A stretch of 64,000 nt of DNA from OLB7 sp966250335 (GCA_966250335.1 CBINGZ010000012.1:55359-119358); one strand, 5' to 3'. Positions 9,214 through 17,620 are shown, counted from the first letter of the stretch. Program-made: numbers and translations. The notes: generated by a model from the sequence alone, not told the origin.

Positions 9214-10326
9214 TCAGGCCGTGACGGAGAGTTCCTCGCGGATCGCGTCGGCCGTATAGCGGATCATCTCCCCGGTCAGCTCCGGATACATCGGAAGCGA
9301 AAGGAGCTCCCCCATCTGGCCGTTCGCCACGGGGAACTCGTCGGTCGCATGTCCGAACCGGCTGTACGCCTCGGTGGTCGGGAGCGAGAAGGGATAGTGG
9401 ATGCCGGTGGAGACCCCGCGCGCGCCGAGCGCCGCCTGGAGGCGGTCGCGATCGACCACCCTGACGACGTAGAGATGATAGACATGCTCGGCATACGATG
9501 CGACCTTCGGGACGACGAGTCCCTCGATCCCGGCAAGGAGCCGGTCGTAGAGCTCGGCGTTGCGGCGGCGGGCGGCGTTCCATCCGTCGAGGTGCGGGAG
9601 CTTCACGGAGAGGACGGCGGCCTGGATGCCGTCGAGTCTGCTGTTGCGTCCTTCCATGATATGATGGTACTTCACCAGGCTGCCGTGCCCCGCGTAGGCG
9701 CGGGCGTGCCGCGCAACGTCGGGATCACGGAAGATGATCGCGCCGGCGTCGCCGTAGGCGCCAAGGTTCTTGCCGGGGTAGAAGCTGAAGGTGGCGGCGT
9801 GGCCGTAGGCCCCGACCATGTTCCCCTTGTAGCGGGCGCCGTGGGACTGGGAGGCGTCCTCGATCACGATAAGGTTATGCTCGCGGGCGATCTCCATGAT
9901 CGGGTCCATGTCGCACGGATGCCCGTAGAGATGGACGGCGATGACCGCCTTCGTCCTCGGGGTGATCTTCCGGCGCAGATCCTCGACATCGATCGTGTAG
10001 TGGTCGGGCTCGCTGTCGGCGAAGACGACCCGTGCGCCGACCGTCGTCACCGGCTCGGCGGTGGCGATAAAGGTGTTCGCCGGGACGATCACCTCATCCC
10101 CTTCCCCCACTCCGAACGCCTTCAGCGCGATCTCGATGGCGTCGGTACCGTTGGCGACGGCGAGGCATTCTCCCGCTCCGATATATGCGGCATACTCCTC
10201 CTCGAAGCTCGAGACCGCCCTGCCGCCGATGAAGGCCGTTGCGTTGATGATCTCGGCGATCCTTCTATCCATCTCCTCCTTCAGGGAGAGATACTGCGCC
10301 CGCAGGTCGACGAATGGTACGTTCAT
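9214..10326 (-). CDS. DegT/DnrJ/EryC1/StrS-family sugar aminotransferase (copy 1)
   Basis: A 370-residue PLP enzyme that transaminates keto-sugar nucleotides using glutamate. The N-terminus MNVPFVDLRAQY is typical. Features visible: ANGTDAIEIAL (cofactor phosphate binding), VIEDASQSHGA (the PLP-contacting Asp), and FSFYPGKNLGAYGDAGA with the Schiff-base Lys. It resembles the WbpE/PglE/FdtB group. The paralogue upstream (10.4-11.5 kb) shares the order of motifs, and a shared DNA stretch of about 30 bases (around 9580 and 10790) encodes KLPHLDGW in both. Two different aminotransferases suggest two amino sugars or two steps in one pathway. Confidence 0.92.
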   Translation of the reverse strand: MNVPFVDLRAQYLSLKEEMDRRIAEIINATAFIGGRAVSSFEEEYAAYIGAGECLAVANGTDAIEIALKAFGVGEGDEVIVPANTFIATAEPVTTVGARVVFADSEPDHYTIDVEDLRRKITPRTKAVIAVHLYGHPCDMDPIMEIAREHNLIVIEDASQSHGARYKGNMVGAYGHAATFSFYPGKNLGAYGDAGAIIFRDPDVARHARAYAGHGSLVKYHHIMEGRNSRLDGIQAAVLSVKLPHLDGWNAARRRNAELYDRLLAGIEGLVVPKVASYAEHVYHLYVVRVVDRDRLQAALGARGVSTGIHYPFSLPTTEAYSRFGHATDEFPVANGQMGELLSLPMYPELTGEMIRYTADAIREELSVTA

Positions 10327-10386
10327 GTTGAAAAATCTGTCGATTTGGATCGATTGAATATCGTGTCGATATGAACTGGTGAACCG

Positions 10387-11535
10387 TCAGCGCGACCCCG
10401 CGCCGTAGAACCCGGCGACGGCGGCGACCGTCTCCTCGATCCCCTCCGCCGGAAGCTCCGGATAGACCGGCAGGGCGAGCACCTCCCGCGCCCCCCTCTC
10501 CGAATGAGGGAGATCCCCTTCGCGAAGCCCCAAGTAAGCGAAGCATTCCTGCATGTGAAAGGGAATTGGATAGTAGACCGCCGACCCTATCGACCGCTCC
10601 GACAGGAAGGCGCGCAGTTCGTCGCGGCGGGCGGCCCGGATCACATACTGGTTGTAGATATGGTGGTCGCGGGCTCCGCTCTCCCGGTGGACCTCCTCCG
10701 GCAGCGAGATCATCCCCTCGCCGATCAGTCCGCGTTCGGTGAAGAGCTTGCGGTAGATATCGGCATTGCGGCGGCGGGCGGCGCTCCAGCCGTCGAGGTG
10801 CGGGAGCTTCACGTTGAGGACGGCCGCCTGGAGCTCGTCGAGCCGGAAGTTCCCCCCCACCACCGCGTGATGGTACTTGGTCACCTCGCCGTGGACCCGC
10901 AGAACGCGCATCCGCTCGTAGAGCGCCGTATCGTTCGTCGTGACCAGTCCGCCATCGCCGTAGCCCCCCAGATTCTTCGTCGGGAAGAAGCTGAAACAGC
11001 CGACCGTTCCAATCCCCCCGACCTTTCTCCCGTCCTTGTAGTCGACGCCGATCGCCTGGGCGGCATCCTCGATCACCGGAATCCCACGGGCGGCGGCGAT
11101 CGCCAGGATCTCATCCATGGCGGCGCTCTGTCCGTAGAGATGCACGGGGACGATCGCCTTCGTCCGCTCCGTGATGGCGCGCTCGATCCCGGCGGGGTCG
11201 ATGTTGTAGCTGACCGGATCGATATCGACGAAGACCGGCACCGCGTTGAGGCGGCTGACGACGCCGGCGGTCGCGAAGAAGCTGAAGGTGGGGACCACGA
11301 CCTCGTCGCCGGGGCCGACGTCGAGCGCCATGAGGGCGAGCAGGAGCGCGTCGGTTCCCGAGCTGACCCCGAGCGCATGGCGGACGCCGAGGAACGATTC
11401 CATGTTCCGTTCCAGCGCCGCGACTTCGCGGTCCAGGATGAAGAGCTGGCGTTCGGCCACCGCGAGAACGGCCGCGTCGAGTTCGGTTTTCAGGGTCCGG
11501 TACTGGGCCTGCAGGTCGAGAAGAGGGACTGGCAT
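10387..11535 (-). CDS. DegT/DnrJ/EryC1/StrS-family sugar aminotransferase (copy 2)
   Basis: A 382-residue PLP-dependent aminotransferase, first gene of the minus-strand glycan operon. I start it at the ATG at 11535, giving MPVPLLDLQAQY, because that aligns with copy 1; a GTG-type extension of 15 residues upstream has no family support. Diagnostic segments are SSGTDALLLAL, VIEDAAQAIG and FSFFPTKNLGGYGDGG with the PLP Lys. A TAnnTTTG element lies 53-60 bases upstream of the start. Copy 2 differs enough from copy 1 to expect a different keto-sugar substrate. Confidence 0.92.
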   Translation of the reverse strand: MPVPLLDLQAQYRTLKTELDAAVLAVAERQLFILDREVAALERNMESFLGVRHALGVSSGTDALLLALMALDVGPGDEVVVPTFSFFATAGVVSRLNAVPVFVDIDPVSYNIDPAGIERAITERTKAIVPVHLYGQSAAMDEILAIAAARGIPVIEDAAQAIGVDYKDGRKVGGIGTVGCFSFFPTKNLGGYGDGGLVTTNDTALYERMRVLRVHGEVTKYHHAVVGGNFRLDELQAAVLNVKLPHLDGWSAARRRNADIYRKLFTERGLIGEGMISLPEEVHRESGARDHHIYNQYVIRAARRDELRAFLSERSIGSAVYYPIPFHMQECFAYLGLREGDLPHSERGAREVLALPVYPELPAEGIEETVAAVAGFYGAGSR

Positions 11536-11587
11536 CAACGTAGCGAGAATTCGGGGCGGCGGCCCGTTCGGGTCCGTCACAGGGGCG

Positions 11588-11595
11588 CAAATATA
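11588..11595 (-). promoter_or_regulatory. Bacteroidota-type -7 element for the glycan operon
   Basis: Read on the minus strand it is TATATTTG, an exact match to the Bacteroidota consensus TAnnTTTG. It lies 53 bases upstream of the first aminotransferase start. No clear TTTG -33 box is present at a 19-base spacing. Confidence 0.5.
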
Positions 11596-11760
11596 ATATT
11601 TCCGTGCCGCGGAGATCTTCCCGCCTCCCCGCTCCGGATCGCGCTCCAGGGGAACAGGGAGGGCGCAGGGCGTGCTGGGACGCGAAACGGTGGGATTGTC
11701 ACAGTGTGCTTCTCTTCGTATCGGCCCGGGAATGGGGATAGCAGGCGGAATCCCCTTTCG

Positions 11761-11768
11761 TATATTTG
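11761..11768 (+). promoter_or_regulatory. Bacteroidota-type -7 element for tRNA-Leu (and tig)
   Basis: TATATTTG, an exact TAnnTTTG match, lies 76 bases upstream of tRNA-Leu and 190 bases upstream of the trigger factor gene. The -33 box is not obvious. tig may be cotranscribed with the tRNA, since only 33 bases separate them. Confidence 0.5.
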
Positions 11769-11844
11769 ACGTTCGGTCTCCGATGCACGGCCGTTATCCC
11801 GCAGGTCCCGGTGCGGCGCGTGTCGCGACCGACACGGATCGTAA

Positions 11845-11925
11845 GCGGATGTGGTGTAATGGCAGCCACGCCAGATTTAGGATCTGGTGCCGAAAGGCGT
11901 GTGGGTTCGAGTCCCTCCATCCGCA
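11845..11925 (+). tRNA. tRNA-Leu (anticodon UAG)
   Basis: The acceptor stem GCGGATG (11845-11851) pairs with CATCCGC (11918-11924). The anticodon stem CCAGA/TCTGG (11871-11875/11883-11887) encloses the loop TTTAGGA with anticodon TAG at 11878-11880. A long class II variable arm follows, as expected for leucine, then GTGGGTTCGAGTCCCTC (T-arm). The CCA end is not encoded; after the discriminator A the sequence is CAGC. Confidence 0.95.
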
Positions 11926-11958
11926 CAGCAAGAAATCAACGTCGAATCACCAAACATC

Positions 11959-13398
11959 ATGGAATCAGAAGCAAACGAGTCGAACGCCCTCGGTTCGACC
12001 GAGACGACAACGGCCGAGGTCGGCGTACAGGAGGAGAGCATGGAGCAGGCCCCGGCGGCCGGCAACGGCGTTTCTCTTACCTCCGACGTCCGCCGTATCG
12101 CCGATATCACCCTCAGCAAGCAGGAGACCGATCAGTATCTCCAGAAGATGTACAGGCGGGCTCAGCAGAACATCCAGCTCAAGGGGTTCCGCAAGGGGCA
12201 TGTCCCCCTCTCGCTGATCGAGAAGATGTATCGCAAGCAGCTGGAGGCCGACGCCTACGACGAGGCTGCCCAGGAGGAGTTCCGGAAGTACGTGGAGCGG
12301 GAGCAGGTGAACCCGATCGGCACGCCGGCGGTCATCTCGCTGGTCAGGACGGAAGAGGGAGGGATCTCCATGAAGATCCTCTATGAAATGCTTCCGCAGT
12401 TCGATCTGGCCGACTACAAGGGATTGAACGTCCGCAAGGTCTTCCACAGCGTCCTCGACGAGGAAGTGGAGCAGGAGATCGAGGGAGTCCGCGAGAGCCT
12501 GATGTCGAAGGAGCCGGCCGAGATCGCCTCGGACGATTCCCACATCGTCACCGTCGACCTTCAGAAGCTGGAGAACGACGAGCCGGTGGAAGGGGGCGTC
12601 ATCAACGACGTCGAGCTCTATCTCAACCGTCAGCAGATCAATCTCGATCTGAAGGCCGCCGCCCGGAACACGAAGGTCGGCGACACCTTCCGGATCGACC
12701 TCCCCACGGGTGAGGATATGGCGATGATCACCTACGAGGGATCGGTCAAGAAGGTGGAGAAGGCGGTCCTGCCGGAGATCGACAACGAGTTCGCGGCCAA
12801 GGTCACCGGCGAGCCCGACGCGACCCCGGAGACGCTCAGAGAGGTCGCCAGGCATTCGATCCAGGCGCGCTACGACCAGCAGTACAACAGGATCTTCCGC
12901 GACCAGCTCGTCGGGAAGCTCCTGGAGTCGTACGATTTCGACGTGCCGGAGACGCTGGTGAAGATGGTGCTCGACTCGTTCGTCGAGGAGAAGAAGGAGC
13001 AGAACAACAAGGCCCTTCCGCCGAACTTCGACAGGAAGAAGCACGACGAGGAGATGCGCCCGATGGCCGAGCGGACGGTCCGCTGGATGCTGGTCCGGGA
13101 CAGGATCGTGGAGAAGGAAGGGCTGAAGGCGGAGGATGTCGATTTCGAGGGACTGGCCGATATCGAGTCGCAGCGGACCGGCATCCCGTACGAGACGCTG
13201 ATAAAGTATTTCAAGAACAACAACGAGACGACCGACAGGATCATCGCCGAAAAGGTGCTCCAGCTCCTCGAGGATTACGCGACCGTCGACGAGATCGAGG
13301 ACAGGGAGCTCTCCCCCGCCCAGGGCGAGGAGAGTCTTGAAGGCGCGGGTCAGAACGACGCCGAGGAAGGGGACGATTCCAACCGCACGGTGATCTAA
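11959..13398 (+). CDS. tig: Trigger factor, ribosome-associated chaperone
   Basis: A 479-residue protein, slightly long for the family (about 430-450). The signature that binds the ribosome is GFRKGHVP (around residue 75) where GFRxGKxP is usual. It sits later than normal because of an acidic, Ser/Thr-rich N-terminal extension of about 30 residues. The C-terminal half is rich in charged helices, as in the chaperone arms, and ends in an acidic tail. I start it at the ATG at 11959, 33 bases after the tRNA; the frame is open further upstream but would run through the tRNA. Downstream are clpP and clpX, the classic tig-clpP-clpX order. The PPIase domain is not obvious from sequence. Confidence 0.88.
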   Translation: MESEANESNALGSTETTTAEVGVQEESMEQAPAAGNGVSLTSDVRRIADITLSKQETDQYLQKMYRRAQQNIQLKGFRKGHVPLSLIEKMYRKQLEADAYDEAAQEEFRKYVEREQVNPIGTPAVISLVRTEEGGISMKILYEMLPQFDLADYKGLNVRKVFHSVLDEEVEQEIEGVRESLMSKEPAEIASDDSHIVTVDLQKLENDEPVEGGVINDVELYLNRQQINLDLKAAARNTKVGDTFRIDLPTGEDMAMITYEGSVKKVEKAVLPEIDNEFAAKVTGEPDATPETLREVARHSIQARYDQQYNRIFRDQLVGKLLESYDFDVPETLVKMVLDSFVEEKKEQNNKALPPNFDRKKHDEEMRPMAERTVRWMLVRDRIVEKEGLKAEDVDFEGLADIESQRTGIPYETLIKYFKNNNETTDRIIAEKVLQLLEDYATVDEIEDRELSPAQGEESLEGAGQNDAEEGDDSNRTVI

Positions 13399-13575
13399 AC
13401 CGGCGGAAGGGCGTTTCACAGGGGAAGGGTCAGGCAGAGAGGGTTACGAAACCATCCGCGGCGAGTCTACGTTGTGGGTGGCCGCGCGGCCCCGGAACGC
13501 CGCCGATCGTCAACCGTGATCGGCCCGGCCCCCCGGCGACGGCGTTTCCCAATTCAACAGAACTCAGAGACGAAC

Positions 13576-14244
13576 ATGGTTATTCCAACTATCAGAGAGC
13601 GCACCGCGCTCGGCATCGAGTCGTGGGACCCGTTCAGCAGGTTGTTGAAGGAGCGGATCATCATGCTCGACTCGCCGATCAACGACGAGGTCGCCAGCAT
13701 CGTGATCGCGCAGATGATCTTCCTTGAGTCGGAAGACCCGAACAAGGATATCATCATGTACGTCAACTCGCCGGGCGGATCGGTTTCGGCCGGCCTGGCG
13801 ATCTACGACACCATGCAGTATGTCCGCCCGGATATCTCCACCATCTGCGTCGGCATGTGCGCCTCGATGGCGCAGGTGCTCCTCTGCGCCGGCGCCCGCG
13901 GCAAGCGGATGGCGCTGCCGAACAGCCGGATCATGATGCATCAGCCCTCCGGCGGCTCGCAGGGACAGACGGCGGAGATCGAGATTTATCTGAAGGAGAT
14001 GATCCGCACGCGCGATCAGCTCTACAAGATCATCTCGGCCCATTCCGGCCGCGACGTCGATCAGATCCGCAAGGATGCCGACCGCGACTTCTGGATGTCC
14101 CCGCAGGACGCCGTGGAGTACGGGCTGATCGACCGGGTCCTCAACAGCCGCAAGGAGATCGCACGGGAGCTTCCGGAAATCCCCTCGACCACCGACGATC
14201 AGCGGGTGTTCATCGAGGAAACCAAGGTCTCCGTGGAGAAGTAA
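13576..14244 (+). CDS. clpP: ATP-dependent Clp protease proteolytic subunit
   Basis: A 222-residue serine peptidase that forms the degradation chamber used with ClpX. The nucleophile Ser lies in MCASMAQVLL, the His in RIMMHQPSGG and the Asp in DADRDFWMSPQDAVEYGLID, so the catalytic triad is complete. The nucleophile block normally reads AASMGAxLL; here it is CASMAQVLLCAGA, an unusual local change. I start it at the ATG at 13576 giving MVIPTIRERTALG; a longer in-frame start exists but its extension has no ClpP similarity. It follows tig by 177 bases and precedes clpX by 72 bases, with a strong terminator in between. Confidence 0.95.
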   Translation: MVIPTIRERTALGIESWDPFSRLLKERIIMLDSPINDEVASIVIAQMIFLESEDPNKDIIMYVNSPGGSVSAGLAIYDTMQYVRPDISTICVGMCASMAQVLLCAGARGKRMALPNSRIMMHQPSGGSQGQTAEIEIYLKEMIRTRDQLYKIISAHSGRDVDQIRKDADRDFWMSPQDAVEYGLIDRVLNSRKEIARELPEIPSTTDDQRVFIEETKVSVEK

Positions 14245-14270
14245 CGGCGCACGAACGCCAGCCACGTGAA

Positions 14271-14300
14271 GGGGCGAACCTGTTCGCCCCTTCTTTTTTC
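14271..14300 (+). terminator. Rho-independent terminator after clpP
   Basis: A perfect 9-bp stem GGGGCGAAC (14271-14279) and GTTCGCCCC (14282-14290) with a 2-base nominal loop is followed by TTCTTTTTTC. It lies 26 bases after the clpP stop and 17 bases before the clpX start. Confidence 0.9.
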
Positions 14301-14316
14301 TTCTGTATATTCACGC

Positions 14317-15588
<1,272 letters not shown>

Positions 15589-15616
15589 TCAAGCGGTTGT
15601 ATCGCAAAGGAACATG

Positions 15617-15658
15617 AAAACGCCCTCGTTGAACGTACTGTTCGACGAGGGCGTTTTT
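15617..15658 (+). terminator. Rho-independent terminator after clpX
   Basis: AAAACGCCCTCGT (15617-15629) pairs with ACGAGGGCGTTTT (15645-15657) around a 15-base loop, 28 bases after the clpX stop. The A-run and T-run make it likely to work in both directions. It marks the boundary with the AT-rich patch. Confidence 0.9.
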
Positions 15659-15687
15659 GCAATCAGCAGAATCTCCTACCACGTAGT

Positions 15688-15807
15688 TCATTGCGCGATC
15701 GGATCAGCCACTTTCATGTCTAATTGAACAATAGAACCATCAACAAGCAAAACGGGAACAGATCCGCCTAACCAACCATTAATTAATGATTGACCGAATC
15801 GATTGTA
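15688..15807 (-). pseudogene. Possible 3' remnant of a protein gene
   Basis: A minus-strand frame of 39 codons with no start codon at its head is directly preceded by an in-frame stop. Its translation is protein-like, with a run reading INGWLGGSVPVLLVDGS and an end VADPIAQ. It lies 46 bases downstream of the SecB-like gene in the AT-rich patch. I do not recognise the family. It may be the tail of a gene that has lost its 5' part, or a chance frame. Confidence 0.25.
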
Positions 15808-15852
15808 TTATCGCATTCGTCGATATCCTACGAGAGTTCTTTGAACTTGTTG

Positions 15853-16302
15853 TTACTCTCCCGAGGTTTCACCCCAAGGATCGTTATCTATTGTGCATTT
15901 TAGAGTAATCTCAGATGGGTTAATCACTGGAGGGAACTGTACTCCCATCAATGTACCCTGCCCTTTAGCGAACCAAATCCCCCGCGCAGTCGAGTAGGCG
16001 ACACTAAACAACGAAATTAGTAGATCTTTGTCGATTCCATCATTATCCCCCTCTTCTGTCTCCTGCGCAATCTGCCCTTCGCTTGTCACTTTGAATACAA
16101 AGTGCACTTCAAGGCTGCCGAAAGATGCCTTTTCAGGATCATTAGCAAAATGGGCCGAGAGTTGTATTCCAATTCGGAATTGATTCGTCGGCGGATTAAA
16201 TATTGCCAGTCTACCAATTACAAAGGCAACCTTATCCTCCATCCTCCTTGGGATATGATACTCGAACCCTAGGGGCAATATTTGAGCTAACTGAAACTGC
16301 AT
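15853..16302 (-). CDS. SecB-like chaperone of a toxin-antitoxin-chaperone module
   Basis: 149 residues from the ATG at 16302, the usual SecB length; AAGGGTG lies 7 bases upstream and the gap from the antitoxin stop is 22 bases. A longer in-frame start would overlap the antitoxin gene by 38 bases. The protein fits the SecB fold. It opens FQLAQILPLGFEYHIP (SecB first strand), has alternating beta-strands in the middle (FRIGIQLSAHF, LEVHFVFKVT), and then VAYSTARGI, GTLMGVQFPPVINPSEI. This matches the SecB C-terminal pattern ...YARExI...G.FP.L.L.PI.F. In TAC systems such as Rv1955-Rv1957 of Mycobacterium tuberculosis a SecB-like protein stabilises the antitoxin. It is third in the same gene order here. 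A solitary SecB export role is less likely. Confidence 0.72.
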   Translation of the reverse strand: MQFQLAQILPLGFEYHIPRRMEDKVAFVIGRLAIFNPPTNQFRIGIQLSAHFANDPEKASFGSLEVHFVFKVTSEGQIAQETEEGDNDGIDKDLLISLFSVAYSTARGIWFAKGQGTLMGVQFPPVINPSEITLKCTIDNDPWGETSGE

Positions 16303-16324
16303 TGATTCACCCTTTGATCGCCCA

Positions 16325-16786
16325 CTAGGCGGCATGTCTATATGTGTATAACTGGGCAACAACAGGTGCGGCCACTATTGTTGATTCATACTCATCTGAA
16401 GTCGTCGTTTCAGAAATAGGAACATAGGTAGGCGAGTTCCGCACAGGACGGAATCCGGCAATCTCTTGGACTGGCATCTCTTCTAATTTCTGAAGTCGCT
16501 CAAGCCTACGTCTTTCGATCGCATCCTGAACTGGAAAACGCATAATATCTTCTCCGAACGCCTCTTCTAGCTTGCAGATCGTTAGCAGCTGCACATTAGC
16601 TTCCCCTGAGAAAACCCTACTAATGTAAGATTCCTTCAATCCAGCCTTTTGTGCCAGTTCTTTCTGATTCCACCCCTTAGCCCGAAGCATTTCTGCGATC
16701 TGAAGAACAAGCTCGGTTCTCCGGCGTACACTTCTTTTAGTAAAGGATGTGATACCACTTCTGAGTTTGTCTATTTTGTTCACCAT
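16325..16786 (-). CDS. HTH (XRE/HigA-like) antitoxin with long C-terminal tail
   Basis: 153 residues. Residues ~24-85 form an XRE-type helix-turn-helix: VLQIAEMLRAKGWNQKELAQ, then KAGLKESYISRVFSGEANV, then LLTICKLEEAFGEDIM. The SG.ANV..LTI.K.E.A.GE segment is typical of HigA-type antitoxins in Bacteroidota. About 65 residues follow the HTH domain: a charged helix (ERRRLERLQKLEE), a Ser/Thr/Pro-rich linker and a hydrophobic end (IVAAPVVAQLYTYRHAA). In known TAC antitoxins such a tail is the chaperone-addiction region. The gene starts 2 bases after the toxin stop. It probably represses its own operon, as HTH antitoxins do. Confidence 0.78.
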   Translation of the reverse strand: MVNKIDKLRSGITSFTKRSVRRRTELVLQIAEMLRAKGWNQKELAQKAGLKESYISRVFSGEANVQLLTICKLEEAFGEDIMRFPVQDAIERRRLERLQKLEEMPVQEIAGFRPVRNSPTYVPISETTTSDEYESTIVAAPVVAQLYTYRHAA

Positions 16787-16788
16787 GG

Positions 16789-17271
16789 TTATCTCCCCTT
16801 GCTGAATGATAGGTTCCCTTTGATTTGCCCTTCGACAAATGTTATGTATCCGTTTGCGTGACGTTTGTCAATTTGCTTCCCTGCATAAACCATTCGGTAA
16901 TAAGCGTCTTGTACATCACTAGAACAATATGCGATTGTTGGTGCGTTCCTCGGCTTGATGCCTCCATCGCCAAATATGACCACGGAATCACTTGCCCAGT
17001 ATGAATAAAGACGTAATGTGGAGTCTTTAAAAGACACATATCCTAGTGGGGTAGGATAGTTTTTGAACTTGAAGAGATCCCTGCTAAACCCTACAGTATC
17101 GGCCATATACCCAAGATGTGCCCTGAAAGCGTTAAACAAGCGATGGCTAGTAACTGTCGGATCAGTTAAGAACTGGTCAAGCTCGGTTTCTGACCGATCC
17201 TGGAACTTCAGAGTATAGATAGTCCCCATGTCTCCTATACCCCATTCCTCTATTCGAAAAGGTAGATTCAC
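16789..17271 (-). CDS. RelE/HigB-like toxin (putative mRNA interferase)
   Basis: 160 residues from a GTG at 17271. An ATG at 17229 (MGTIYTLKFQD) is an alternative with AGGAG unusually close to it. Residues ~55-110 match the RelE/HigB (phage Gp49-like) family pattern: an aromatic FKFKNY block, then STLRLYSYW, then SVVIFGDGGIK. This corresponds to the LRLY(C/S)...(I/V)(I/V)I(L/F)G.GG.K core of Bacteroidota RelE-like toxins. The following ~40 residues, including YITFVEGQIKGNLSFSKGR, are longer than usual. It heads the three-gene cassette and would cleave mRNA at the ribosome if it behaves like its relatives. Catalytic residues cannot be assigned with confidence. Confidence 0.65.
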   Translation of the reverse strand: MNLPFRIEEWGIGDMGTIYTLKFQDRSETELDQFLTDPTVTSHRLFNAFRAHLGYMADTVGFSRDLFKFKNYPTPLGYVSFKDSTLRLYSYWASDSVVIFGDGGIKPRNAPTIAYCSSDVQDAYYRMVYAGKQIDKRHANGYITFVEGQIKGNLSFSKGR

Positions 17272-17620
17272 TTCTAAGTTAAGTAGGCTCTGAGTTTACC
17301 ACAATACCAATCCAATAGATAAATGTAACACCTAGGGCTATAATTCGAAGCCTTTGGGATGAAGTTTGTTATCGTCACAATCTTTTGAGGCCCCAAAGCT
17401 ATTAACAACCTCCTCCTTCGGCACCTTCACAATGTTCCGGCAAGCTCCTCACATTGCTTGAATTTTTCAAATTTCGCTGATTCCGTTTTCTTCCCAAACT
17501 TCTCCTTATCCTTTCGCTTGCTCATGTGTTCTCTCTTCATTTGCTCCGGTCAGTTGATTGTAGATAATCTGCCTCCCCTTGGCCGACGCCCCGACCTTTC
17601 AGAAACGGTCGATATAGGCC
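17272..17620. other. AT-rich intergenic region upstream of the TAC cassette
   Basis: 349 bases with lower GC than the flanks. It contains the broken small reading frame at 17338-17525 and must hold the TAC promoter. A TACATTTA (minus strand, near 17320-17327) is a near match to TAnnTTTG. Nothing else is evident. Confidence 0.5.
17338..17525 (-). pseudogene. Small charged-protein gene, apparently frameshifted
   Basis: From the ATG at 17525 (or 17540) the minus strand reads MSKRKDKEKFGKKTESAKFE, then FKQCEELAGTL and a stop at 17427. A second frame overlaps this stop, opens at a GTG at 17430 with VKVPKEEVVNSFGASKD and ends at 17338. Joining them across a one-base slip gives a coherent lysine-rich protein of about 62 residues. 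Small proteins that run Lys-rich head, then FEKF...L...V.VPK.E, are common in accessory DNA, so this looks like one such gene broken by an indel. A programmed frameshift is possible but no slippery heptamer stands out. Confidence 0.35.

Larger units (their letters stand above)
11536..11844. other. Intergenic region between divergent glycan operon and tRNA-Leu
   Basis: A 309-base gene-free stretch between the minus-strand operon and the plus-strand tRNA/tig unit. It holds one Bacteroidota-type -7 element facing each way (11588-11595 minus, 11761-11768 plus). I see no open frame with a credible product. Confidence 0.6.

Noticed and set aside
16303..16362. An upstream ATG for the SecB-like protein (at 16362)
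   Set aside because: It would overlap the antitoxin by 38 bases and add residues unlike SecB. The ATG at 16302 has a good Shine-Dalgarno and gives SecB length.
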